Positions 32,746 to 40,220 of a stretch of DNA of 46,488 nt are shown one piece after another. Numbering within the stretch: position 1 is the first letter of the stretch; each line of letters starts with the position of its first letter. Source of the DNA: Streptomyces scabichelini (GTDB lineage Bacteria; Actinomycetota; Actinomycetes; Streptomycetales; Streptomycetaceae); the NCBI RefSeq assembly GCF_011045015.1, contig NZ_JAAKZY010000069.1, positions 1-46,488 of the forward strand, read 5' to 3'. The translations under genes and the position numbers were made by a program. Under the pieces are notes generated by a model. The model saw only the letters and a program-made list of their open reading frames with translations, searched no databases and was not told where the DNA came from.

Positions 32746-32776
32746 GGGCCGCGTGACCCGATGGGTGACGCGGCCC
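32746..32776 (+). terminator. ppa terminator hairpin
   Basis: Two 14-nt arms (32746-32759 and 32763-32776) pair with one G-G mismatch and a 3-nt loop, followed by a T-rich run (GTTCGTGTGTTCTT). It starts about 20 nt after the ppa stop. Confidence 0.8.
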
Positions 32777-32855
32777 GTTCGTGTGTTCTTGCGCTGAGGC
32801 GTACATCAGAGATACGGCGTACGGGGGAGCACGTACGGGAACGGACGTAGGAGAA

Positions 32856-34502
32856 GTGGGGCGGGAGCTGGTGGCTGAGCCGGACGCGGAGGACCGTAAG
32901 CCGCAGTCGGACGAGGCGAGGAGTGCGTTCGCACCACCGAGCGGGGTGGCGTCGGCGTTCGACGAGTCGCATACGACGTCGGAGTTCGCGATCCCGCAAG
33001 GGCTCGCGCCGCCCGAGCCGTCGCCCGCCGACCGGGAGGGCTCGGCGTTCAGCGCCCCGCGTACGTACCGGGCCCCCGCCTTCACCCCGCCGACCGGCAT
33101 CCCCGTGGTCAAGCTGACCAAGGAGGTGCCCTGGCAGGACCGGATGCGCACGATGCTGCGCATGCCGGTGGCCGAACGGCCGGTGGCCGAGCCCATCCAG
33201 CGGACGGAGGAGGACGGCGGCCCGGCCGTCCCGCGCGTCCTCGACCTGACGCTGCGTATCGGCGAGTTGCTGCTCGCGGGCGGGGAGGGCGCCGAGGACG
33301 TGGAGGCGGCGATGTTCGCCGTCTGCCGCAGCTACGGCCTGGACCGCTGCGAACCGAACGTCACGTTCACGCTGCTGTCCATGTCCTACCAGCCGTCCCT
33401 GGTGGACGACCCGGTCACGGCCTCGCGGACGGTACGCCGCCGGGCCACCGACTACACGCGGCTCGCGGCCGTGTTCCAGCTCGTCGACGACATCAGTGAC
33501 GACGAGACCGACGTGTCCCTGGAGGAGGCCTACCGGCGGCTCGCGGAGATACGCCGCAACCGGCACCCGTATCCCGGCTGGGTGCTGACCGGCGCCGCGG
33601 GGCTGCTCTCGGGCTCGGCCTCCATACTCGTCGGCGGTGACCTGATCGTTTTCGTCGCCGCCGCGATCGGTGCGATGCTCGGCGACCGGCTCGCCTGGCT
33701 GTTCGCGGGGCGCGGGCTGCCCGAGTTCTACCAGTTCACGGTGGCCGCGATGCCTCCGGCCGCGATCGGCATCGCGCTCACGCTGGCCCACGTCGACGTG
33801 AAGGCGTCCGCGGTGATCACCGGTGGGCTCTACGCGCTGCTGCCGGGGCGGGCGCTGGTCGCGGGCGTCCAGGACGGCCTGACCGGCTTCTACATCACCG
33901 CGGCCGCGCGCCTGCTGGAGGTCATGTACTTCTACGTGGGCATCGTCACCGGAGTTCTGCTGGCCCTGTACTTCGGCGTGAAGCTCGGCGCGGAACTCAC
34001 CCCGGACGCCGCCCTGAGCAGTTCCCAGCCCGTGTGGGGAATCGTCGCGTCGATGATGCTGTCGCTGGCCTTCGCCGTGCTGCTCCAGCAGGAACGTTCC
34101 ACCGTGCTGATGGTGACCCTCAACGGGGGCGTGGCCTGGTCGGTGTTCGGCGCGATGCACTACGCGGGCGAGCTGTCGCCGGTCGCCTCCACGGCCGTCG
34201 CGGCGGGCGTGGTGGGCCTGTTCGGACAGCTCCTGTCCCGCTTCCGGTTCGCGTCCGCCCTGCCGTACACGACGGCCGCGATCGGGCCGTTGCTGCCCGG
34301 TTCGGCGACGTACTTCGGGCTGCTGGCCATCGCCCAGAGCGACGTCGACGCGGGGCTTGTCTCCCTGTCCAAGGCCGCCGCCCTCGCGATGGCCATCGCC
34401 ATCGGCGTGAACCTCGGCTCGGAGATCTCCCGGCTGTTCATGCGCCTGCCGGGTGTCAGCAGGGAGGGCCGGCGCGCGGCCAAGCGGACGCGGGGGTTCT
34501 GA
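32856..34502 (+). CDS. ThrE-family threonine/serine exporter
   Basis: About 548 residues from the GTG at 32856, with GGAG just before it; the exact start is uncertain (32871 is another GTG). The first 100 residues are disordered and Pro/Ala/Glu-rich. A DUF1212 domain follows, with LRIGELLLAGGEGAEDVEAA and YGLDRCEPNVTFTLLSMSY. About ten hydrophobic segments from residue 230 on cover the export channel and the DUF3815 part. Corynebacterium ThrE of this family exports threonine and serine. The substrate here is inferred. Downstream, 34503-34574 holds only short repeats before dispersed element copy 4. Confidence 0.9.
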   Translation: MGRELVAEPDAEDRKPQSDEARSAFAPPSGVASAFDESHTTSEFAIPQGLAPPEPSPADREGSAFSAPRTYRAPAFTPPTGIPVVKLTKEVPWQDRMRTMLRMPVAERPVAEPIQRTEEDGGPAVPRVLDLTLRIGELLLAGGEGAEDVEAAMFAVCRSYGLDRCEPNVTFTLLSMSYQPSLVDDPVTASRTVRRRATDYTRLAAVFQLVDDISDDETDVSLEEAYRRLAEIRRNRHPYPGWVLTGAAGLLSGSASILVGGDLIVFVAAAIGAMLGDRLAWLFAGRGLPEFYQFTVAAMPPAAIGIALTLAHVDVKASAVITGGLYALLPGRALVAGVQDGLTGFYITAAARLLEVMYFYVGIVTGVLLALYFGVKLGAELTPDAALSSSQPVWGIVASMMLSLAFAVLLQQERSTVLMVTLNGGVAWSVFGAMHYAGELSPVASTAVAAGVVGLFGQLLSRFRFASALPYTTAAIGPLLPGSATYFGLLAIAQSDVDAGLVSLSKAAALAMAIAIGVNLGSEISRLFMRLPGVSREGRRAAKRTRGF

Positions 34503-34574
34503 CGCGAGGGTTCTGACGCGGGGCTTCTGACGCCGGGCGCCTCATAGCTCGGGGCTATAGGTTCGGTGGCGGCT

Positions 34575-34636
34575 GCGGGTCCGTTGTGGCTGGTCGCGCA
34601 GTTCCCCGCGCCCCTTGGAGGGCCTCCGGCCCTCCA
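34575..34636 (-). repeat. Dispersed 3'-UTR element, copy 4, with dedA hairpin
   Basis: Core 34575-34616 matches copy 1 at 41 of 42 positions. A perfect 9-bp hairpin (34616-34624 and 34628-34636, 3-nt loop) adjoins it on the dedA side, 27 nt after the dedA stop. Confidence 0.87.
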
Positions 34637-34663
34637 TCGGGTCGCGGGAATGCCCGGGGCCTC

Positions 34664-35617
34664 TCAGTTCTGCGGGTAGTCCTGGCCCTGGCCGTACGGG
34701 TAGCCCTGGCCCTGGGGGTACTGGCCGCCCTGCGGGTACTGCTGGCCCTGGGGGTATTGCTGGCCCTGCGGGTACTGGGCGGCGTAAGGCGGCTGGCCCT
34801 GTTGCTGCCCGTAACCCTGGTCCGAGCCGTACGGGGGCTGCTGTTGCGGCTGCTGCTGCTGCTGCGGGTAGCCGTATCCCTGGTTCTGGTCCTGACCCTG
34901 GTGACCGTACGTCTGGTCCTGGTGGGCCGGGGGCACGCGGCGCAGCTGGGCGGTCGCGTCGTCCATGACCGGCGGCGGGGCCTGGGGCGGGTTCTTCTTC
35001 GACTTGCCGCGTGCCCGCAGGAGCTCGATGACGATCGGCAGTACGGAGAGGAGGACGATCAGGATGAGGATCGCCTCGATGTTCTTCTTCACGAAGTCGA
35101 TCTGGCCCAGCCACGAGCCGAGCAGCGTGACGCCCGCGCCCCAGAGGATGCCGCCGATGATGTTGAACGTGAGGAACGAGCGGTACCGCATGCCGCTGAC
35201 GCCCGCGATGATCGGCGTGAACGTCCGCACGATGGGCACGAAGCGGGCCAGCACGAGGGACTTCGGACCGTACTTCTCGAAGAACTCGTGGGCCTTGACC
35301 ACGTTCTCCTGCTTGAACAGGCGTGAGTCCGGGCGCTTGAAGAGCGCCGGCCCCACCTTCTTGCCGAACATGTAGCCCACCTGGTCGCCGATGATCGCGG
35401 CGATGCAGATCAGGACAACGGCCGCCCACAGCGGGAAGTCCAGCGTGCCCTCGGAGATCAGCAGGCCCGCCGTGAACAGCAGCGAGTCACCCGGCAGGAA
35501 GAAGCCGATGAGCAGGCCCGACTCGGCGAAGACGATGAGGAGCAGTCCCCAGATCCCGAACGTGTCGAGCAGGTAGTCCGGATCCAACCAGCTTGGTCCA
35601 AGGGCAAGCGTCGTCAC
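34664..35617 (-). CDS. DedA-family membrane protein with Q/G/Y-rich tail
   Basis: About 317 residues from the GTG at 35617, with CAGGAG 9 nt upstream. Residues 1-205 are a normal DedA/SNARE-associated protein: LLIGFFLPGDSLLFTAGLL, GDQVGYMFGKKVGP, FFEKYGPKSLVLARFVPIVR and FTPIIAGVSGMRYRSFLTFN. DedA proteins are membrane transporters, some acting as undecaprenyl-phosphate or phospholipid flippases. Beyond residue 215 the protein becomes a low-complexity tail of Gln, Gly, Tyr and Pro with the hexamer QYPQGQ repeated. The tail is probably cytoplasmic and disordered. Family firm; specific lipid substrate unknown. Confidence 0.92.
   Translation of the reverse strand: MTTLALGPSWLDPDYLLDTFGIWGLLLIVFAESGLLIGFFLPGDSLLFTAGLLISEGTLDFPLWAAVVLICIAAIIGDQVGYMFGKKVGPALFKRPDSRLFKQENVVKAHEFFEKYGPKSLVLARFVPIVRTFTPIIAGVSGMRYRSFLTFNIIGGILWGAGVTLLGSWLGQIDFVKKNIEAILILIVLLSVLPIVIELLRARGKSKKNPPQAPPPVMDDATAQLRRVPPAHQDQTYGHQGQDQNQGYGYPQQQQQPQQQPPYGSDQGYGQQQGQPPYAAQYPQGQQYPQGQQYPQGGQYPQGQGYPYGQGQDYPQN
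34667..34775 (-). repeat. 18-bp coding repeats for the DedA tail
   Basis: Degenerate 18-nt units built on CTGGCCCTGNGGGTACTG (plus strand) encode QYPQGQ-type hexamers, with at least four recognisable copies. Confidence 0.8.
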
Positions 35618-35752
35618 GGTTCCGGGCTCCTGAGGGTGAAGGGGAAGGCAGAGCAATGGCGTAGTAAAGCTATCAACGCCGGATGCCGCTGCCGGGTTCC
35701 AGTGGCTCTCCCAGGATGCACCCTCGCCGCACCCGCTCGTACGCCCTCGGCG

Positions 35753-36577
35753 TCACCCCTCGTGCCGCGCCGCGCGCTCGTCGTTCTGGGCGAAGACGTA
35801 GAGAAGCGCCGGGTGAGTGGCGCCGAAGGCAAGTACAAAGCGGTTGAGACCCATGAACTGCCCGATTCCGAGGTGGAACGACGTCATCAGGCCGAGAAAG
35901 GCCTTCGCCGCGGGCTTGGGCAGTACGAAGACCAGCGGGAAGGAGACCTCTGCGGCGATCGTTCCCCAGGTCACGAGCTTGCCCGCCATCGGGTACTTGT
36001 GCACGAGCCGGTAGACCCGCTGGTCCCCGTAGTTGCGGGTACGGATGACTCCGCTGAACGCCTCTCCGCTGAGCCACACCGGGGACACGAGCTTGACCAC
36101 GCCGGAGGCCACGTAGGAGATGGTCGTTTCCAGAGCCAGCGCGCGCATGGCCACGTCGCGGGCCTTCTCGTCGTCCTCGAAGGTGCCGGTCGAGGCCAGG
36201 ACGATATTGATCACTTGCTGGAGTTGGTCGGCGCCGTCCCCGCCGAAGGGGGAGCGCACCCGTCCGGCCGCGCCCGTCACCGCCAGAACGGCACTGCCCG
36301 CCGTGCGTACTCCGCGCTTGTGACCCCAGATCAGCGTGGCGGCAGAGGCCCCTGCCTGTACCCCGTACAGGGCGATCGCCGCATTCTTGGACTCAAGGGC
36401 GCGCGTCAGCCGGGGAAAACGCTTGGCGAACTTGGGGCGCATGTTCGCCAACTGGCCGCTCAGCATTTCGCCGTCTTCGAACTTACGCGTCTGGCTCAGC
36501 ATTTCCAGTGCGGAGACCAGCGTACCCAGCGAAGCCACTCTGCGTGCCGTGACCTCGGGTGGAGCGCTGAGGAACAT
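35753..36577 (-). CDS. HTTM-like (vitamin K carboxylase-like) membrane protein of the RiPP island
   Basis: About 274 residues from the ATG at 36577, with GGGAG upstream. Several hydrophobic helices (about residues 70-95, 155-180, 205-265). The blocks ISYVASGVVKLVSPVWLSGE, GVIRTRNYGD, KLVTWGTIAAEVSFPLVFVL and FHLGIGQFMGLNRFVLAF resemble HTTM proteins, relatives of vitamin K-dependent gamma-carboxylase that occur in peptide maturation systems such as Bacillus SdpB. It lies after the precursor gene beyond an attenuator-like hairpin, as the last gene of the island. Its catalytic role in peptide modification is inferred. Confidence 0.75.
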   Translation of the reverse strand: MFLSAPPEVTARRVASLGTLVSALEMLSQTRKFEDGEMLSGQLANMRPKFAKRFPRLTRALESKNAAIALYGVQAGASAATLIWGHKRGVRTAGSAVLAVTGAAGRVRSPFGGDGADQLQQVINIVLASTGTFEDDEKARDVAMRALALETTISYVASGVVKLVSPVWLSGEAFSGVIRTRNYGDQRVYRLVHKYPMAGKLVTWGTIAAEVSFPLVFVLPKPAAKAFLGLMTSFHLGIGQFMGLNRFVLAFGATHPALLYVFAQNDERAARHEG

Positions 36578-36624
36578 GGATGGGTGCTCCCGATGGTGTG
36601 ATGCAAGTACGGTGGATACGGAAA

Positions 36625-36665
36625 GCGGCGGCACGGTATGCGTATCGGGCGTACCGTGCCGCCGC
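36625..36665 (-). terminator. Attenuator-like hairpin after the precursor gene
   Basis: Perfect 14-bp arms (36625-36638 and 36652-36665), 13-nt loop, followed by TTTCC on the minus strand. It lies between the precursor gene and the HTTM gene, where partial termination would favour precursor mRNA. Confidence 0.8.
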
Positions 36666-36750
36666 GTCTTTCCTCAGGTGGAGCTCGCGTCTTTCATCGG
36701 ACGGAGCTGGAGCTGGCGATGCCGGTCAGCATCGCCTGCCGGCCGGCTGT

Positions 36751-36939
36751 TCAGCCCGCGGCTGCGAGGTCGTTCGTGACCTCGTTCAGCGCGTACGCGG
36801 TCGCGGAGGTCACCGCGATACCCTCGGCGAGCCCGACGGTGGCCGCCGGAGTGAGCATGGTCGGGGTCGCCTCGTTGCCGATACGGCCCGGGGCCACGTC
36901 GGCCAGTTCGGTGTTGGCGAATTCAGCCACAACAGACAT
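36751..36939 (-). CDS. Candidate linaridin precursor peptide
   Basis: A 62-residue peptide, with GAGGA 6 nt before the ATG at 36939. Residues 26-31 are PTMLTP, matching the PxxxTP motif that ends linaridin leaders; in cypemycin cleavage follows directly. The predicted leader is 1-31 and the core 32-62. The core starts Ala-Ala and has Thr34, Thr44, Ser45, Thr47 and Thr55 as dehydration candidates. It is hydrophobic with Tyr49 and ends Ala-Gly. No cysteine occurs anywhere, so an aminovinyl-cysteine ring is impossible, as in legonaridin-like (type B) members. The surrounding genes fit. Not confirmed by search or mass data. Confidence 0.78.
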   Translation of the reverse strand: MSVVAEFANTELADVAPGRIGNEATPTMLTPAATVGLAEGIAVTSATAYALNEVTNDLAAAG

Positions 36940-37067
36940 GGTTGTCCTCTTTCTCTCAGAAATTTCAGAGCGGGTTCTCCAGCCGTTCGGCGGGAGGGCG
37001 CGGACTCACGCGGCACGAGGGTGCCGAGTGAGCTCGCAGCTTCCAGTCGAGAGGGCCGATCGACGCG

Positions 37068-37670
37068 CTATGCGGCTGTCCGGGATGGCGCGTCAGCAGG
37101 GGTGACGTCTCCGTCCAGAGGGAATTCCATGGAGACGAAGGCGGGTTCGATGTGCCGGTCTTCCGGGCTGGTGGGGTACGACTGCAGCAGCATGAACTGG
37201 CTGTGCGAGGCGCCTTCGGCATGGGGCAGATGGAGCTGGATGTAGCGGGCCAGCAGCCGGTACCCGGCCGCCGTCGTCACGGGCAGCACTGCCGATCCGA
37301 AGGCGGCCGCCTGGGCAAGGGTGTGCTGGGTCGCGTCGAACAGGGCCTTCGGGCTCCGGTTGCGTGCGTTCCACGTCAGTGCGTACCACGGCCGGTCCTG
37401 GACAATCGGAACCTCCGCCCACTCACCGGGCTTGCCGTCCGCGATGTCACGGTAGAGAAGATGGTTGTCCTTGACGCCGGGGTTCGGCCCGAAGAAGCGC
37501 CAGTTCGGGGTCGGTATGCGCAGCTTCCCGCGGCGCAGGAGACCGTCGAAGCGCTGCTCGGGGATCTGTGCCACGGCCGTCGCGACCAGCCATGCGGCGA
37601 GTGACGTCGTGACGGCGGCGATCTTTACGCGTTCGACGTTCACCGTCATGGGCTTAGCTGTCATGGTCAT
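37068..37670 (-). CDS. Single-pass membrane protein of the RiPP island (SdpA/DUF5819-like)
   Basis: A 200-residue protein with an excellent ribosome-binding site (GAGGAGG, 7-8 nt) whose ATG overlaps the hydrolase stop by 4 nt. One transmembrane helix lies near residues 15-35, then an extracytoplasmic or membrane-facing domain with LRIPTPNWRFFGPNPGVKDN and LLYRDIADGKPGEW. The NWRFFGPNPG block recalls SdpA-type and DUF5819 proteins, which accompany HTTM proteins in peptide toxin systems. It precedes the precursor gene by 128 nt. Likely forms a membrane complex with the hydrolase and HTTM protein; no known catalytic motif. Family link tentative. Confidence 0.7.
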   Translation of the reverse strand: MTMTAKPMTVNVERVKIAAVTTSLAAWLVATAVAQIPEQRFDGLLRRGKLRIPTPNWRFFGPNPGVKDNHLLYRDIADGKPGEWAEVPIVQDRPWYALTWNARNRSPKALFDATQHTLAQAAAFGSAVLPVTTAAGYRLLARYIQLHLPHAEGASHSQFMLLQSYPTSPEDRHIEPAFVSMEFPLDGDVTPADAPSRTAA

Positions 37671-38686
37671 GCCAATTCCTCCTCTCGCTCCGCGGCGCTC
37701 TCAGCGGCCCGGCGTCCCTTGGTGGACGGCCGCCACGACGGCCCGAGCGGCTCGGAGGGCGGTTCACCGACGATCAGCTCCGTCACCTCTTCGGCGTGCT
37801 GCCGCACGGCGAGCAGGGACTCGTGGTCGGCGCCCTCGACGAAGTGATGCCGGGCCCGCTTGGAGATGACGGCCAGCCTGGCCTGGATCCCGGCGTGCAG
37901 GGTGTTGTCGCCGATGTTGTTCTCCGCCGTGATGACGGTCAACGGGCAGTCCAGATCGGTCAGTTCCGGGTAGGTCATAGCGTCCCGGTACTCCCGATGG
38001 GCCGTGGCCCATGTGCGGGGGGTCGCCAGAAACGCCCGGTAGCTCCGGTTGATGTCCGGGCGGTACTGCTGGTTCACGTTCATGGCGGGGCGGAAGACCG
38101 AGAGACCTGTGGCGGCGAACACCTGCTCCATCACCATCCGCTGGTGGGACCAGCGGTCGACGTTGGTTCGGCGGGTGTGGCGCAGGCCGACCACTTCGGT
38201 GGCGTCGATCATGACCACGTGGGTCACGCCCTTCACCGCGTCCGGACGCAGCGACGCACAGGCCGCGACGAGGTAACCGCCCAGGGAGTGGCCTGCCAGG
38301 ACGACCGGGAGATCGGCGATGTACGTGTCGCGCAGCTCCTGCAACAGCTCGAAGTGCGACTCCAGGCCGTATCGGGTGTCCGGCGTGCTGAGCCCGTAGC
38401 CGGGACGGTTGAACCGCACATACGCCGTGTCCGCGGGAAGTGCGCCGCAGACCCAGTCCCAGTATTCCTGAGGCGCACCCAGACCGTTGTCGAGCAGAAC
38501 CGCGCGCTGTGCCTGCGGAGGGATATGGACGTCGATCTCGACGAGACTGCCGTCCGGTCTCTCGTGCAGCAGACAGCGACGCGCACGCTCGCGTTTACCG
38601 GTGAATCGCGTTACCGCGCCGGTCAGAAGACTTCCGCCGGCCAATCCAGCAATGCCGATGGCAAACTGGCGCTCCAAAGACGCCAC
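37667..38686 (-). CDS. Membrane-anchored alpha/beta hydrolase of the RiPP island
   Basis: A 339-residue protein from the GTG at 38686 with GGGAGG 4-5 nt upstream. An N-terminal hydrophobic helix (about residues 7-25) anchors it. The alpha/beta hydrolase fold shows RFNRPGYGLSTPDTRYGLES, the nucleophile elbow LAGHSLGGYLVAAC with Ser134, and HHFVEGADHESLL with the probable catalytic His. Linaridin clusters contain an alpha/beta hydrolase-like protein (CypH type) implicated with a membrane partner in dehydration and epimerisation of the core. This gene is the natural counterpart. The ordinary serine nucleophile is intact, so simple esterase activity remains possible. Confidence 0.8.
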   Translation of the reverse strand: MASLERQFAIGIAGLAGGSLLTGAVTRFTGKRERARRCLLHERPDGSLVEIDVHIPPQAQRAVLLDNGLGAPQEYWDWVCGALPADTAYVRFNRPGYGLSTPDTRYGLESHFELLQELRDTYIADLPVVLAGHSLGGYLVAACASLRPDAVKGVTHVVMIDATEVVGLRHTRRTNVDRWSHQRMVMEQVFAATGLSVFRPAMNVNQQYRPDINRSYRAFLATPRTWATAHREYRDAMTYPELTDLDCPLTVITAENNIGDNTLHAGIQARLAVISKRARHHFVEGADHESLLAVRQHAEEVTELIVGEPPSEPLGPSWRPSTKGRRAAESAAEREEELA

Positions 38687-38727
38687 ATTCCCTCCCCCGT
38701 GATGTGAAGTGACTGTCTGCCCGGAAG

Positions 38728-38767
38728 GCTAACACCTGATGCCGGACTAAATTAATGAGTTAATTGA
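38728..38767 (-). promoter_or_regulatory. Shared promoter-proximal element, copy A
   Basis: Minus strand: TCAATTAAC, 7 nt, TTTAGTCCG, then GTGTTAGC after 7 nt. The same arrangement occurs at 43818-43857 before the ABC transporter. GTTAATTGAT is a near-palindrome and TTTAGT could be a -10 hexamer. It lies 42-81 bp before the hydrolase start and overlaps the 3' end of the HTH gene. Confidence 0.7.
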
Positions 38768-39107
38768 TCAGCCGTCCCGGGCGGGTGCTTCCACGGGGCT
38801 GCGGCGGACGAACGGCCGTGCTCCGGCCGTACTTCCGCAGTTCTATGTAGAGTTCGCCGATCGTCGTCTTCAACATGGCGTTTTCCTTGGCCAGCTCGGC
38901 CATTCGGGATGCTTCCTCGGTGTCTCTTCCGCCCTCGCCGGCCAGGCCGTTACGGCCTCCCTCAATAAACTGCCGGCGCCAGTTCGATACCGACTGCTCG
39001 GACACCCCTGCTTCTCGCGCGGCTTCCGCCGCTGTCAGTTCGCCGCTCATCACTCTGACCACCAGGCCGAGTTTCTTGTCTACCGGAAGTACTGGCGGAC
39101 GCCCCAC
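38760..39107 (-). CDS. Orphan IS3 OrfA-like helix-turn-helix protein
   Basis: About 115 residues from the GTG at 39107, with AAGGGGG 6 nt upstream; a TTG at 39128 is in frame. The N-terminal helix-turn-helix (GELTAAEAAREAGVSEQSVSN, then WRRQFIEGGRNGL) and a leucine-zipper-like helix (ELAKENAMLKTTIGELYIELR) match OrfA of IS3-family transposases. There is no OrfB, no terminal inverted repeats were seen, and the reading frame is intact. It sits between the methyltransferase and hydrolase genes on the same strand. It may be an IS remnant or a co-opted cluster regulator. Confidence 0.7.
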   Translation of the reverse strand: MGRPPVLPVDKKLGLVVRVMSGELTAAEAAREAGVSEQSVSNWRRQFIEGGRNGLAGEGGRDTEEASRMAELAKENAMLKTTIGELYIELRKYGRSTAVRPPQPRGSTRPGRLIN

Positions 39108-39161
39108 GTGCAACCCCCTTATTGCCAACCGCTTGCCAACCGTGTGCTGTGTGTAGTGCGC

Positions 39162-39920
39162 TCAGGGTTTGACGTAGCAGCACATGAACAGGGGTGCCCC
39201 TTCGCTGTAAGGGGTGCCGTCCCATCGCGACATACGCGCCTCGGGCTCGAGGCCGGCCGCGCGGGCGTAGTCGTCGACGTCATCCGGGGTGGTCAGCCGG
39301 GTGAGTTCGTTGCCCACCCTGGTGGTGCCGTCGGCCTGGTACAGGATGTGCGAGCACTGCCACAGGCCGCCGTCGAGCAGGGTGGAATGGGTCTGCACAC
39401 CTGTCCCCGGCTCCGGGTAGGGGACGAAGTAAGTGGTGCGGGTCCGGCCCTCGTGAAGGTCCAGGATCGCCGGCTTGTTGTGCGTCTCGATCACCAGCCG
39501 GCCACCGGGGATCAGCAGGTCGGCCGCGCGCTGAACGGCCCGCTGTTGGTCCTCGGGAGTGGTCAGGCACGACAAGGTCGCGCATACGGAATACACCATC
39601 CCGTAGCGGGATTCCGAGGTGTAGCTGCGTATGTCCCCGTGCACCGGGGTGACGTCCCCGCCGTCCTTCAGCTTGACGCGCAGCGCGTCCAGCATCTCCG
39701 GAGAGGAGTCCACGCCGGTCACATGGCCGGCGCTTTGGGAGAGCGGGATGGCGATCCGCCCGGTACCGACACCGAATTCAAGGGTCCCCGCCTCGGGAGC
39801 GGGGTGGCGGGCCTGCAGACCCTTTACGGCCTCGGCGGTAAACCTGTCGTCCGGGAGCAGCCGGTCGTACCAGCCTTCGAACTGTCTGCCGTAGCCTATG
39901 TCTTCAACGTCGGTTTTCAC
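39162..39920 (-). CDS. Class I SAM methyltransferase (candidate N-terminal peptide methylase)
   Basis: About 252 residues from the GTG at 39920, with GGGGA 6 nt upstream. SAM motif I is LEFGVGTGRIAIPLS, followed by VTGVDSSPEMLDALRVKL (motif II) and HGDIRSY. The middle has YSVCATLSCLTTPEDQQRAV and GGRLVIETHN, and the C-terminal WDGTPYSEGAPLFM is less common. Size and motif layout resemble CypM, which dimethylates the N-terminal alanine of cypemycin. With a core starting Ala-Ala, the same reaction is the simplest proposal here. The 54 nt to the HTH gene suggest a shared transcript. Confidence 0.82.
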   Translation of the reverse strand: MKTDVEDIGYGRQFEGWYDRLLPDDRFTAEAVKGLQARHPAPEAGTLEFGVGTGRIAIPLSQSAGHVTGVDSSPEMLDALRVKLKDGGDVTPVHGDIRSYTSESRYGMVYSVCATLSCLTTPEDQQRAVQRAADLLIPGGRLVIETHNKPAILDLHEGRTRTTYFVPYPEPGTGVQTHSTLLDGGLWQCSHILYQADGTTRVGNELTRLTTPDDVDDYARAAGLEPEARMSRWDGTPYSEGAPLFMCCYVKP

Positions 39921-40220
39921 AGATATTCCCCGTTCATGCTGTCCCCACTGCCATACCGATGGGAGCGTCATGAAGCCGAGGAGCTGGAACCGGGCTATAC
40001 GCGAGATGCCCGGCTACATCGGTCACGGAAAGCTCCGCAACCGCCCGCGTGGCTGGTCAGACAACAGCGCGGTAACGCCTCAACGGAGCCTGTGGGGAGA
40101 CCTCGTTGCCTTCACCGTACCAAACGCGATATGGGCTGTTCCATGGATATCGGGCGCGGATTTTTCAGGCCGGGCCGTGATGGCGGGAGTTGACGGCGCC
40201 TCGAGCGAGAGCGCCCTATA
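39921..40220 (-). other. 300-bp gap inside the island
   Basis: No convincing gene. Open frames here have poor codon bias or are shadows. The stretch is less GC-rich than its surroundings (CCTATATTAG near 40215) and may hold a promoter for the methyltransferase unit, but no clear -35/-10 pair was found. Confidence 0.5.

Noticed and set aside
31200..34160. 986-codon minus-strand open frame
   Set aside because: Runs across dacB, ppa and the ThrE gene in the wrong frame; those genes have clear motifs.
34667..34775. Regular 18-bp spacing in the dedA tail, CRISPR-like at first sight
   Set aside because: Units abut without spacers and encode an in-frame hexapeptide; no cas genes.
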